From Mariniflexile maritimum (GTDB lineage: Bacteria; Bacteroidota; Bacteroidia; Flavobacteriales; Flavobacteriaceae): DNA of 64,000 nt. The stretch is taken from assembly GCF_009746565.1 (NCBI RefSeq), contig NZ_WRPN01000002.1, positions 186,001-250,000 on the forward strand, read 5' to 3'. Positions 17,953 through 26,700 of the stretch are shown here, piece by piece. The stretch's first letter is position 1. The number at the start of each line of letters is the position of its first letter. The position numbers were made by a program, and so were the translations under genes. A model generated the notes under the pieces. It made no database searches, was not told where the DNA came from, and was given only the letters and a program-made list of their open reading frames with translations.

Positions 17953-17975
17953 AGTTATCATATAGTTTGATAGCG

Positions 17976-18014
17976 CCCAATAATTTGGTCTGGACCTTAA
18001 TTGCAAATATTGGG
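17976..18014 (+). other. Stem-loop upstream of the 42-residue ORF
   Basis: CCCAATAATTTG (17976-17987) pairs with CAAATATTGGG (18004-18014): 11 pairs with one bulged A, and the inner loop holds the small palindrome GGTCTGGACC. It lies 30 bases before the ATG at 18044, so it may be a leader structure or operator. Confidence 0.5.
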
Positions 18015-18043
18015 TTGTACCAAGTTCATTAAATTGATGTCAA

Positions 18044-18172
18044 ATGTCAATATTTCGAACAAAAAACGGCAAAAGACAGATGTTGATATTCCGTAGATGG
18101 AAACTTGATAAAAGTGGAAATCGGGTTTATCCGAAGAAAGCAAAAGCGTTTGCAATCTGGTTAACACTGTAG
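18044..18172 (+). CDS. 42-residue basic protein, unknown function
   Basis: ATG 18044 to TAG 18172. The product starts MSIFRTKNGKRQMLIFRRWK and ends KAKAFAIWLTL. It is strongly basic (about 13 Lys/Arg) with spaced aromatic residues, which is unlike random AT-rich translation and suggests a small nucleic-acid-binding or membrane-active peptide. A good terminator follows 19 bases after the stop. No family was recognised. An alternative is the remnant of the 5' end of a longer lost gene. Confidence 0.5.
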   Translation: MSIFRTKNGKRQMLIFRRWKLDKSGNRVYPKKAKAFAIWLTL

Positions 18173-18191
18173 CTTAGCGGCAGCTGTTTAT

Positions 18192-18221
18192 AAGGAGGTT
18201 TTGTGGAGCCTCCTTTTTTTT
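18192..18221 (+). terminator. Rho-independent terminator
   Basis: AAGGAGG, 10-base loop, CCTCCTT then a run of T to 18221. It follows the 42-residue ORF. The stretch 18222-18510 holds no ORF, RNA or other structure that I can support. Confidence 0.8.
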
Positions 18222-18510
18222 ATTAAGCTAATATATGTTTAACGATTTTAATATACAAAATATTTTGCATTATACCGTAATTTTTTATCAAATTATTACT
18301 TTTAGTCGATATATTATGATTATTCTTTCAAATAAAAGCTAAAAATAATTTTGCTTCCGACCGTTAGTAATCTGCCTTCCCTCAAAGAAAATAAATTTTT
18401 CAGTGTGTCAATTAACTTTAGAACTGATAAAAAATACGTTTGGTAACACCGTGTAAAAAAATTGCTACTTTAGGCTTGCACTAAGTTTGTTGCTCTGTTT
18501 GCCTGCTTCC

Positions 18511-18569
18511 GATTTCCCTATGGAAAATCGCCGCACACAAATATGCAACTTTCTTTATACATAAACGTT
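18511..18569 (+). repeat. 59-base palindromic repeat, copy B
   Basis: Same element as 9026-9084, 47 of 59 bases identical with no gap. The hairpin is imperfect here (GATTTCCC, loop TAT, GGAAAATC with one C-A mismatch) and the end reads AAACGTT without the following AGC. No gene lies directly upstream, so this looks like the leftover end of a lost cassette. A GTTAGTAATCTGCC sequence at about 18363 could be the other edge. Confidence 0.65.
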
Positions 18570-18687
18570 TTATAGGTTTTTCTTATCGTTTTAAAAAAGG
18601 GGTGTTTCATTATGTTTTTGTAATTTATTAGCAGATTTTATACATTTTTATTAGCGATAGGGTAGGCATTATTATAAATAGGCTTCT

Positions 18688-18695
18688 TATTTTTG
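18688..18695 (+). promoter_or_regulatory. -7 element immediately before thiL
   Basis: TATTTTTG fits TAnnTTTG and ends 4 bases before the thiL ATG, so the transcript would be leaderless or nearly so. No good -33 element was found. Confidence 0.45.
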
Positions 18696-18699
18696 TGGC

Positions 18700-19740
18700 A
18701 TGATAGAAGACAAAAATCAACACCGCACCCAATTAAGCGATCTGGGTGAATTTGGACTTATAGACCATCTCACAAAGAATTTCAAGATACAGCACGCCTC
18801 AACTATAAAGGGTATAGGTGATGATGCTGCGGTTTTAGAGTTTAAAAACAACAAAATGGTGGTTACTACCGATTTGTTGGTTGAAGGCGTTCATTTCGAT
18901 TTAAGTTATATGCCCTTAAAACATTTGGGCTACAAGGCTGTAGTTGTTAATCTGTCGGACGTGTATGCGATGAATGCAAAAGCAACCCAAATTACGGTAT
19001 CGATTGCGGTATCCAACCGATTTCCTTTGGAAGCTCTTGAAGAATTGTATGCAGGAATTGAAACGGCTGCAAAAATTTACAATGTTGATGTGGTTGGTGG
19101 CGATACCACGTCTTCAAACACCGGTCTTTTAATTTCGGTTACCGCCATTGGCGAAGTGCAGCTGCCCGTTTATAGAAATGGTGCAAAAATTAACGACTTG
19201 TTGGTGGTTTCGGGCGATTTAGGGGGTGCTTTTATGGGCCTACAAGTGCTGGAACGTGAAAAAGAAGTGTATAAAGTAAACCCCAATAATCAACCAGATT
19301 TGGAGCCTTATACCTATATAATTGAGCGCCAATTAAAACCGGAAGCCAGAAAGGATATTGTTCAGTTGTTAAAAGATTTGGGCGTAACACCCACCGCTAT
19401 GATTGATATTAGTGATGGGTTATCTTCGGAAATTATTCATTTATGTAAGCAAAGTGGTGTTGGTTGCGATTTGTATGAAGAGAAAATACCTTTGGATCCT
19501 CAGGTTATTTCAACCTGCGAAGAATTTAATATCGATAGTACAACCGTGGCCTTGAATGGCGGCGAGGATTATGAATTGTTATTCACCATAGCTCAAGAAG
19601 ACTTTCCCAAGATTAAGGCCAACCCCAATTTTAGCGTGATAGGTTATATAAAAGAAGCCAGTGAGGGCATCCATTTAGTGACCAGGGGTAACACAAAAAT
19701 CGCGATGAAGGCACAAGGGTGGAAAAACTTTGAGGCTTAA
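18700..19740 (+). CDS. thiL: Thiamine-monophosphate kinase
   Basis: 346 residues. It phosphorylates thiamine monophosphate to thiamine diphosphate, the cofactor used by KorB among others. GIGDDAAV (about 41-48), TTDLLVEGVHFD, VNLSDVYAMNA, VGGDTTSS and MIDISDGLSSE are the ATP/Mg2+-binding blocks of the PurM-like ThiL fold. The start ATG lies 4 bases after a -7 element. Its stop overlaps the stop of the convergent gene at 19737. No other thiamine gene is nearby. Confidence 0.95.
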   Translation: MIEDKNQHRTQLSDLGEFGLIDHLTKNFKIQHASTIKGIGDDAAVLEFKNNKMVVTTDLLVEGVHFDLSYMPLKHLGYKAVVVNLSDVYAMNAKATQITVSIAVSNRFPLEALEELYAGIETAAKIYNVDVVGGDTTSSNTGLLISVTAIGEVQLPVYRNGAKINDLLVVSGDLGGAFMGLQVLEREKEVYKVNPNNQPDLEPYTYIIERQLKPEARKDIVQLLKDLGVTPTAMIDISDGLSSEIIHLCKQSGVGCDLYEEKIPLDPQVISTCEEFNIDSTTVALNGGEDYELLFTIAQEDFPKIKANPNFSVIGYIKEASEGIHLVTRGNTKIAMKAQGWKNFEA

Positions 19741-20012
19741 ACCAAAAGAAGCTCGTTTTCTTTTTTAGGTTTGGGCTCTTTTTTTTGCAATATCTCACCT
19801 AGTTTGGAGACCCTAGAAAGCCGTTTGTAGTGAATGCGCTCTAGCACATCATTAATTTCCTTAAATTTTGGTGTAAGTTCAATGAGGCTGCCATTACCAC
19901 TGGTGGTGAGCTGTTTTTTGCAGTTTTTGCACGAGTATTCTTTAACATGATAGGTAACATGCCGTGTAACAACGTACTCATGCCCAAATACCAGACAAGG
20001 GATGCTTTTCAT
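19737..20012 (-). CDS. Small zinc-ribbon protein (DUF1660-like), paralog 1
   Basis: 91 residues. The N terminus reads CLVFGHEYVVTRHVTYHVKE followed by YSCKNCKKQLTT. A CxxC plus an upstream Cys/His pair suggests a zinc ribbon, resembling the short DUF1660 type first noted in phage. The rest is helical and basic, with acidic ELTPKFKEINDVLERI. It is clearly a paralog of 20083-20349 (same KEYxCKxCKKQLTT and ELTPKFKEIN blocks). Function unknown. Its stop codon overlaps that of thiL on the other strand. Confidence 0.7.
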   Translation of the reverse strand: MKSIPCLVFGHEYVVTRHVTYHVKEYSCKNCKKQLTTSGNGSLIELTPKFKEINDVLERIHYKRLSRVSKLGEILQKKEPKPKKENELLLV

Positions 20013-20082
20013 TTAATGCTATTATTAGTTTGGTTAGGGACTATGAAGCTATGAAAAACATTTAAAAGTTATTAACAATTTA

Positions 20083-20349
20083 TCAACAAATCGACGAAAG
20101 GGCTATTTTCTTCTTTGAACGTTCTCTTCTGCTGTTGTAAACATGTTCTAAAATGGCATTAATTTCCTTGAATTTTGGCGTAAGCTCAATTAAATTGCCG
20201 TTACTATTGGTGGTTAATTGTTTTTTACAATGTTTGCAAGTGTATTCTTTTACATGGAAGGTAACTTTTTTACTAATTACATAATCGTGTCCAAAAAGAT
20301 TGCAGTACATTTTAGGGATTAAGGTAGGTTTGTTAGTGGTTATTTTCAT
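20083..20349 (-). CDS. Small zinc-ribbon protein (DUF1660-like), paralog 2
   Basis: 88 residues, a paralog of the next gene downstream, sharing CxLFGHxYV, TFHVKEYTCKHCKKQLTT and IELTPKFKEIN. It begins with an extra basic stretch (ITTNKPTLIPKMY) before the first cysteine. A tandem duplication is the simplest explanation, with 70 bases between them. No regulatory signal was identified. The function is not known. Confidence 0.7.
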   Translation of the reverse strand: MKITTNKPTLIPKMYCNLFGHDYVISKKVTFHVKEYTCKHCKKQLTTNSNGNLIELTPKFKEINAILEHVYNSRRERSKKKIALSSIC

Positions 20350-20408
20350 GATTTGAACATTTTAAAGAGACTAAATGTACAAAAAAAATGAAATAAAACG
20401 ATAAAAAG

Positions 20409-21188
20409 CTAAATAAAATCGACAAAATGTTTTATTTGTAGTAAAAAATCGTTTTTATTTTCAATGTGGCTCATGTGGCCATCAGGAAATCCAACTATCT
20501 TAACATTGGTATTCCTTGTTTGGGCTATAAGGGAACTGTAATCGAGCGCGGGGTCTTTTTTGCTGATGATCATCATTTTTTTAAAGCCCGGGTTTTTAAG
20601 GATATGAACGTTGTTGGGTCTAATTTTCATGCCTTCAAGGGCGGCAATTATGCCTTGTAAGGGTGTTTTTAGGGCTTGTTCGGTTATTTCCTTGATTTTT
20701 TCCGCAAAAATAATACGGTTTTTGGGTCGGAATAAATTTTTAACCGCAATTCGAATAAAGGTTTTATAATTTTGTTTCACGGCCATAATGGCACGGTCGC
20801 GGTTTTGTTTTTTTTCGTCTGTATCCGGAAGTGCCGTAGAATTCATTAAACAAAGCCCATGTAAACGCTGTGGGTTTTTTTCCGCGAAAGCGAGCGCCAC
20901 ATAACCGCCCATCGAGTGACCAATAATTATAGATTGGGTAATATTTAAATGCTTAAGTACCGCTTCAACAGCTTCCGCCATCTGTTCCATGGTATGCAGG
21001 TAGCCTAGGCATCCTGTTTGGCCATGGCCTAATAAATCTATGCAAATAATTCTGTTTTTTTTAGTTAATTCAGGAAGGAAGGCATCCCACATGGTCGAGT
21101 TCTCTAAAAACCCATGCAGTAGCACAACAGGCTTTCCAACGCCATTATCGGTATAAAAAATGGGGATATTTTTAAACGTTACTGTCAT
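20409..21188 (-). CDS. Alpha/beta hydrolase
   Basis: 259 residues, with oxyanion motif HGFLENSTMW (about 25-34), nucleophile elbow GHSMGG with Ser92, an acid residue in KKDPALD and the catalytic histidine in GHMSHIE near the C terminus. No signal peptide, so cytoplasmic. The closest general match is the BioH/MenH/esterase type, but the substrate cannot be read from the sequence. Divergent from the CoA-disulfide reductase gene across 144 bases. Confidence 0.85.
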   Translation of the reverse strand: MTVTFKNIPIFYTDNGVGKPVVLLHGFLENSTMWDAFLPELTKKNRIICIDLLGHGQTGCLGYLHTMEQMAEAVEAVLKHLNITQSIIIGHSMGGYVALAFAEKNPQRLHGLCLMNSTALPDTDEKKQNRDRAIMAVKQNYKTFIRIAVKNLFRPKNRIIFAEKIKEITEQALKTPLQGIIAALEGMKIRPNNVHILKNPGFKKMMIISKKDPALDYSSLIAQTRNTNVKIVGFPDGHMSHIENKNDFLLQIKHFVDFI

Positions 21189-21332
21189 TTTTTTTAAAAG
21201 TTACGCTGCAAATATAATGGTTTGTGAATTAAACCAGGGAAACACTATTGGTTTTACGAAATCGATAGCGTAACAATTATTACATTCCAATTAAAAGAAT
21301 TGATGGACATTTGGGCATAAATTTCAATTAAA

Positions 21333-23030
21333 ATGAAAAAAATCATCGTCATTGGAGGTTTGTCCGCAGGGCCTTCAGCAGCAGCAAAAGCACGACGCGA
21401 GCATGAACAGGCCCACATACTTTTGTTTGAAAAAGGGGCGCACGTTAGTTACGCTACCTGTGGCATGCCTTATGCGTTTTCGGGTGTTATCGAGAGCAGG
21501 GAACGCCTTATGGTCGTGAAACCGGAATTGCTTAAAACCCGCTTTAATATTGATGTGCGTTTAAACGAGGAAATAATAAAAATTGATACCAAAAATAAAA
21601 TAGTGTTCTCCCACACGAATAGTTATGAGTACGACACCTTAATTTTCGCAACAGGAGCCAGCTCTATTGTGCCACCAATACACAATATTAAACTGGCGCA
21701 TAATTGGTCCACTTGTCGTTCTATGGCCGATTTTGATAAAATAACACAAGAAGGATTAACGGCGGCCTCACGGCACATAACCATAATTGGAGCCGGATTA
21801 ATAGGTGTTGAAGTTGCCGAAAACCTAAAGGAAGCGGGCAAAACCGTAACTTTAATTGAAGGTTCTTCGCATGTATTGAATATGTGGCAGAAAAAATTTG
21901 GGAATTTTGCCGAAAACATTTTAAAAGAAGAAGGCATCCACGTATTAACAGATACGTTGGTTACTAAATTTGACATAGATAGTAACGGAAAAATACAGAA
22001 CGTAATCACCAAAGATGGTAAAACCATTCCAACCGATTTTGTCATACTAAGCGTTGGCATTAAACCAAATACCGATTTATTGCTCGCAGAAGGTGCAGAA
22101 GCCATTGAAAACGGCGCATTAAAAGTGAACCAATTTATGGAAACATCCATTAAAGATGTGTTTGCTGCTGGAGATAATGTGTCCATTAAAAATTTACAAA
22201 CCAATGCATACGATTATTTTCCTTTAGGAACACACTCCAATAAGGCGGGTCGTGCTGCAGGGGCCAATGCTGTGGGTAGAAGCATTGCCTTTAAGGGCGC
22301 CTACAAAACAGCCATTGTAAAGGTGTTTAAGTACACGTTGGCAAGAACCGGTTTAAACGCAACCGCACTTACCCAAAAAAACATGCCATTTAAAACGGTT
22401 TTAACGGTTGCTGGTGCCACCCCGGGTTATTATCCAGGACAGAAGGATCTCATCACGGAGATTTATTATAATCCAGATACAGAGGAAATTTTAGGGGCCG
22501 AACTTTTTGGTGAAGTGGGCGTTGATAAGCGCATTGATGTTTTAAGTACCGCCATATATGCTAAATTGAAAATTACCGATTTGGCTCAATTGGATTTGGC
22601 CTATGCACCGCCATTTTCGCCTGCAAAAGATCCGGTTATTGTTTCAAGTTATGTTACAGAAAACATATTAAATGGTAGAACGGAACAAATGTCTGTTGAA
22701 GAACTGGAAACCTTCATGCGCACCCATTCCAAAGAAGATTATGTGTTGATAGATGCCAGAACGGTTGAAGAATATGAAAAAGGAACCATTCCCAACGCTG
22801 TAAATTTTCCGTTAGATGCTTTAAGAAACCACACGAAAACGATTAAACAACAGGGTAAAAAAGTAATTGTTTTTTGCCAAAAAGGATTGCGGGGGTATCT
22901 GGCCGAATTAATTTTAAGAAACAACGGTATGGCCAATGTAGCAAACGTAGCAGGCGGTTTCAAAATATGGCAGATGTATAGTAACCATATTGAAATGCCC
23001 CAACAAAAATTGCTTAAAAATCAAATTTAA
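21333..23030 (+). CDS. CoA-disulfide reductase/FAD oxidoreductase fused to a C-terminal rhodanese domain
   Basis: 565 residues. IVIGGLSAGPSAAAKARR is the FAD Rossmann motif, the redox-active cysteine is Cys43 in SYATCGMPY, the NAD(P)H-binding GAGLIGVEVAENLKE lies near residue 153, and FAAGDNVS is the second FAD motif. A rhodanese domain fills about residues 450-555 with the active cysteine Cys515 in FCQKGLRG. Such CoADR-rhodanese proteins reduce CoA persulfides, polysulfides or disulfides. It stands alone on the plus strand. Confidence 0.88.
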   Translation: MKKIIVIGGLSAGPSAAAKARREHEQAHILLFEKGAHVSYATCGMPYAFSGVIESRERLMVVKPELLKTRFNIDVRLNEEIIKIDTKNKIVFSHTNSYEYDTLIFATGASSIVPPIHNIKLAHNWSTCRSMADFDKITQEGLTAASRHITIIGAGLIGVEVAENLKEAGKTVTLIEGSSHVLNMWQKKFGNFAENILKEEGIHVLTDTLVTKFDIDSNGKIQNVITKDGKTIPTDFVILSVGIKPNTDLLLAEGAEAIENGALKVNQFMETSIKDVFAAGDNVSIKNLQTNAYDYFPLGTHSNKAGRAAGANAVGRSIAFKGAYKTAIVKVFKYTLARTGLNATALTQKNMPFKTVLTVAGATPGYYPGQKDLITEIYYNPDTEEILGAELFGEVGVDKRIDVLSTAIYAKLKITDLAQLDLAYAPPFSPAKDPVIVSSYVTENILNGRTEQMSVEELETFMRTHSKEDYVLIDARTVEEYEKGTIPNAVNFPLDALRNHTKTIKQQGKKVIVFCQKGLRGYLAELILRNNGMANVANVAGGFKIWQMYSNHIEMPQQKLLKNQI

Positions 23031-23131
23031 AACAGGGCTTTATTTTAGAAACATTTCGAGGAAGTACTCCCATTTTCTTTTTGTTTAATATATAGCTTGC
23101 GAAATAGTTGGATTTTTAAAAGCGTTCAGTT

Positions 23132-23794
23132 TTACCGATTTTTTTGTGGTAAGGCTTCAAACAGAAAGTTTTTTTTGCTGAAAAATTCCAACACCCTTGG
23201 CAAGGTGTACTGCAGGTTTTTTGAGGCTTTTACGCTATCATGAAAAACAATAATGCTACCATTGGTTGCTTTTGATATAACATTATTAAAACAAGTTTCT
23301 TCGGATACATTTTTGTCCCAATCAAAAGACAATACATCCCACATGATGATTTTGTAGCCCAACGCCAAAAGTTTTTTTCCTTGTTTTGGGGTTATCTGTC
23401 CGTATGGTGGCCGGAATAAATTCTGAATTCTCAATTCTGAATTCTGAATTTGGGAATCGATTAGGCTTTCCGCTTTCGCGATGTTATCTACATAATCGTT
23501 TGCTTTTGTTTTCCAGCCTTTTATATGGTTGTGTGTGTGGTTTCCAATGCTGTGCCCATCTGCAATAATATTTTGAAATATTTCAGGGTGTTTTTCAATA
23601 TTGTTGCCAATGCAAAAAAAAGTAGCTTTTGCATGATAGCTTTTTAGCATGTTTAAAACCCAATTTGTAATTTCAGGAGTTGGGCCATCATCAAAAGTTA
23701 GGTAGATGGATTTAGTATTGGTTGTGATGTCCCAAACATAGTTTGGGAACATCTTTTTTACAAACAACGGTGTTTTAATGGGCGTTAAGGGCAT
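23132..23794 (-). CDS. Polysaccharide deacetylase (NodB domain, CE4)
   Basis: 220 residues. YLTFDDGPTP gives the catalytic and metal aspartates (Asp35/Asp36); metal histidines are His86 and His90 in HSIGNHTHNH; LFRPPYGQ and MWDVLSFDWD are motifs 3 and 4. Likely acts on peptidoglycan or envelope sugars. Residues about 115-125 (SQIQNSELRIQ) come from a simple GAATTC-type repeat inserted between motifs 2 and 3. It starts 3 bases after the stop of the GT117 gene, so they form an operon. Confidence 0.87.
   Translation of the reverse strand: MPLTPIKTPLFVKKMFPNYVWDITTNTKSIYLTFDDGPTPEITNWVLNMLKSYHAKATFFCIGNNIEKHPEIFQNIIADGHSIGNHTHNHIKGWKTKANDYVDNIAKAESLIDSQIQNSELRIQNLFRPPYGQITPKQGKKLLALGYKIIMWDVLSFDWDKNVSEETCFNNVISKATNGSIIVFHDSVKASKNLQYTLPRVLEFFSKKNFLFEALPQKNR
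23421..23450. repeat. AATTCTGA-type simple repeat inside the deacetylase gene
   Basis: TTCTGAATTC, TCAATTCTGA and ATTCTGAATT follow each other. The same family appears between genes at 27121-27150. It keeps the reading frame and encodes about 10 residues. Confidence 0.6.
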
Positions 23795-23797
23795 GCC

Positions 23798-26700
23798 TTA
23801 CTCTGTAATTAAATTTTTGCTGCTGTCTTGGGCAGGTATGTCAATATCGGTTTTGGGTGCATTTTCATCTTCTTCCCCGTAAAAATGCTTAAAGAGCATC
23901 AGGTTTTTGTTGAATATGGCACCCTCAATTTCTGCAAACTTAGGGTCGTATTTGGTTAAAACATCAATTAAGCCCTTGTAACGTTGAATGTCGGTATAAA
24001 TATCTTCAAACAGGCGTTCTTGGGTTTGTTTTTCCAAACCACCATAATAGGATAGGTTTTCTTGGTATTTTACGGCCACCTGTTTGTATAATTTCTGTGC
24101 TTTTTCTTTATTTCCTACTTCGTAATAGGCGCTAATATAAGGCTCTAACAGGGTATAGTACCCAAAATAGTCAACGGGCATGTTGGTCATGGCTATATCG
24201 GCTATTTTTTCGGCTTTATCTAGTTTTTTCTCGTTGATCAATTGCTCAATCAATCGGGCTAAATTACCTCGGTAGGTTATGGAATTTTTGCGAGTTTCGG
24301 GGTCGTGGTAAATGTCGCCGCCACTGTTTCCCCAATCCCATTTCTTTACTTTTTGGTACATAAGCTCACTATCAACACGTCCCATATCAAAGGGGTTTGC
24401 TCTGTCAACAGGTGTTTTTATGGGCACCAGTTTATAGCACATACCATCTAATTGAAGGTAGTCTTTCATCCAAATATAATCGTCATCGCCAAAGCTTCCC
24501 CCTGTAAAATAAATGGGGCGTTTCCAATCATTATTCGCAATAATATCCAACATTAACAACCTGTTTTTGTATAAAGCATTTCCTGTTATGTGTATATCAA
24601 TGTAGGGAACAATTTTATCGGCGTCTTTAGCGGCAACAATGCCATATTTTAGCACGTTTTCTTTGTTTACAGGTATTCTTAAATTATCGGTTGGTAAATA
24701 ACTTGCTGCTAAATCTTGGTTTCTAACTTGCGAAATATCTACACCTTTTTGTTGTAAAATGTATTTGTACTTGGTTTTAGGGTTGTTACTGGCAATAAAA
24801 TCTAAAAATTGTTTTACGTTTAATGTATCCTTAATAACCGGTTCGATAACAATATAATCGTTCGTGCCATATTTGTACAAATCGTGCGTTAATTGTGATG
24901 GAATTGGTTCGCTTTCGTATGCTTGACGCTTCATCTGGTCAATATACCAATCGGTTTGGAATAAACTGGTATTTACTACACGCACATCGGTTCGATAGCC
25001 TTCAATTTCCTGTGCGTACCACAGCGCAAAGGTATCGTTATCACCAATGGTAAACAAAATGCCATCTTCAGCACAAGAATCCAAATACATTTTGGCCATT
25101 GCCCTGGCAGTGTATTTGTCTGATCGGTCGTGGTCATCCCAATTATTGGCAGCCAGATTTACCGGTACCAAAACCAAGCATAGCAGCGTCATGGCCGGGG
25201 CTAAAACTTTGGGCGACAGGTGTTTTTTTAAGGCTTCATAAAGTGCATACACACCAAACCCGATCCAAAGGGCAAACACGTAAAAAGACCCCACAACCGA
25301 GTAGTCGCGTTCTCGAGGCTCAAAAGGGCGCACGTTGGTGTAGAATTGAATGGCGATACCCGTAAACAGGAAAAATACCAGCATAGTCCAAAATAGTTTT
25401 TTGTCTTTGTTGAATAAGAAGAAGAAGCCTATTAAACCAAGGATGAATGGTAGTAAGAAATAGGTATTTCTTCCCTTATTGTTTTTAACATCGCTAGGTA
25501 AATTATCTTGTGATGCTCCTAAAAGTTTTTCGTCAAGGAATTTGATTCCTGTAATCCAGTTACCGTGGTTGTCGTAACGCCCTTGAATATCGTCTTGTCT
25601 CCCAGAGAAATTCCACATAAAATAGCGCCAATACATATAGCCTAATTGGTATTGGACCATATAGGTAATGTTTTGCCATAAACTAGGTTTTTCAACATCG
25701 ATATAGCTTTTGTAACGCATTAAAAATTTATTGTAATCTTCATAATCAACATTGCCTTTGGCTACATCTTTTTGAAAATTATTGATAACGTTGCGCAACT
25801 CATTTTCCATTTGGTACTCCGGTTTTATTTTAAATTTCAGGAAACCAGAAAATGTCATGTAATTTTCGGCATGCTCGCTGCTCCACATTCTTGGTAGGAT
25901 GGCAGCATGCTTTGAGTTGTAATTTTGTTTTGCATTCTTATAGTCGTTTACCACCACATATTTGCCTTTGGCTTCATCTTTTTCATATTTAGGCTTGTCA
26001 TCAACATAGGGCTGGTTTTCATCTAAATAAGCATACTGGTCGGTAAACAACGGTCCATAAAACAAGTGCGTTTCTGGGTATTGCTCTAAATTGTAATAAG
26101 CTAAAAGCTCGCGGGCACTTGATGGGTTGTTTTCATTTATAACGGTTTGTGCATTGGCGCGTATGGGCAGCATCAACCATGTTGAAAACCCAATGATTAT
26201 AAAAGTTACACATAAAATGCTCGTGTTAAGGTTTACATAGCCCTTTTTGTGGGTGTAATTTAAAGCGTAGTAAATAATGGCAACCAAAAGAAGACCTGCA
26301 ATTATAGACCCAGAATTAAATGGTAAGCCCACTGAGTTTACGAAAAATATCTCGAAGGCACTGAAAATTTTAAGAATATTAGGTGCCAAAAGCTTAAAAA
26401 TGAACAATAAAATAGCTACTGAAATAACATTGGCAATAATGAAATTTTTAACGGTAACCGTTTTATAGTTTTTAAAATAATAAATAAGCCCGATGGCAGG
26501 AATGGTCAATAAACCCATAAAATGTACCCCAAACGACAGACCAATAATAAAAGCAATTAAAATAAGCCAACGGTTGCCCCTAGGTTTGTGCATATCTTGT
26601 TCCCAACGCAATGCAAGCCAAAACAGCACAGACATAATTAAGGTTGCCATGGCATAAACCTCGGTTTCAACGGCATTAAACCAGAATGAATCGGTAAAGG

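Noticed and set aside
18222-18510. Possible degraded gene before repeat copy B
   Set aside because: All frames I read are short and interrupted; nothing resembles a protein.
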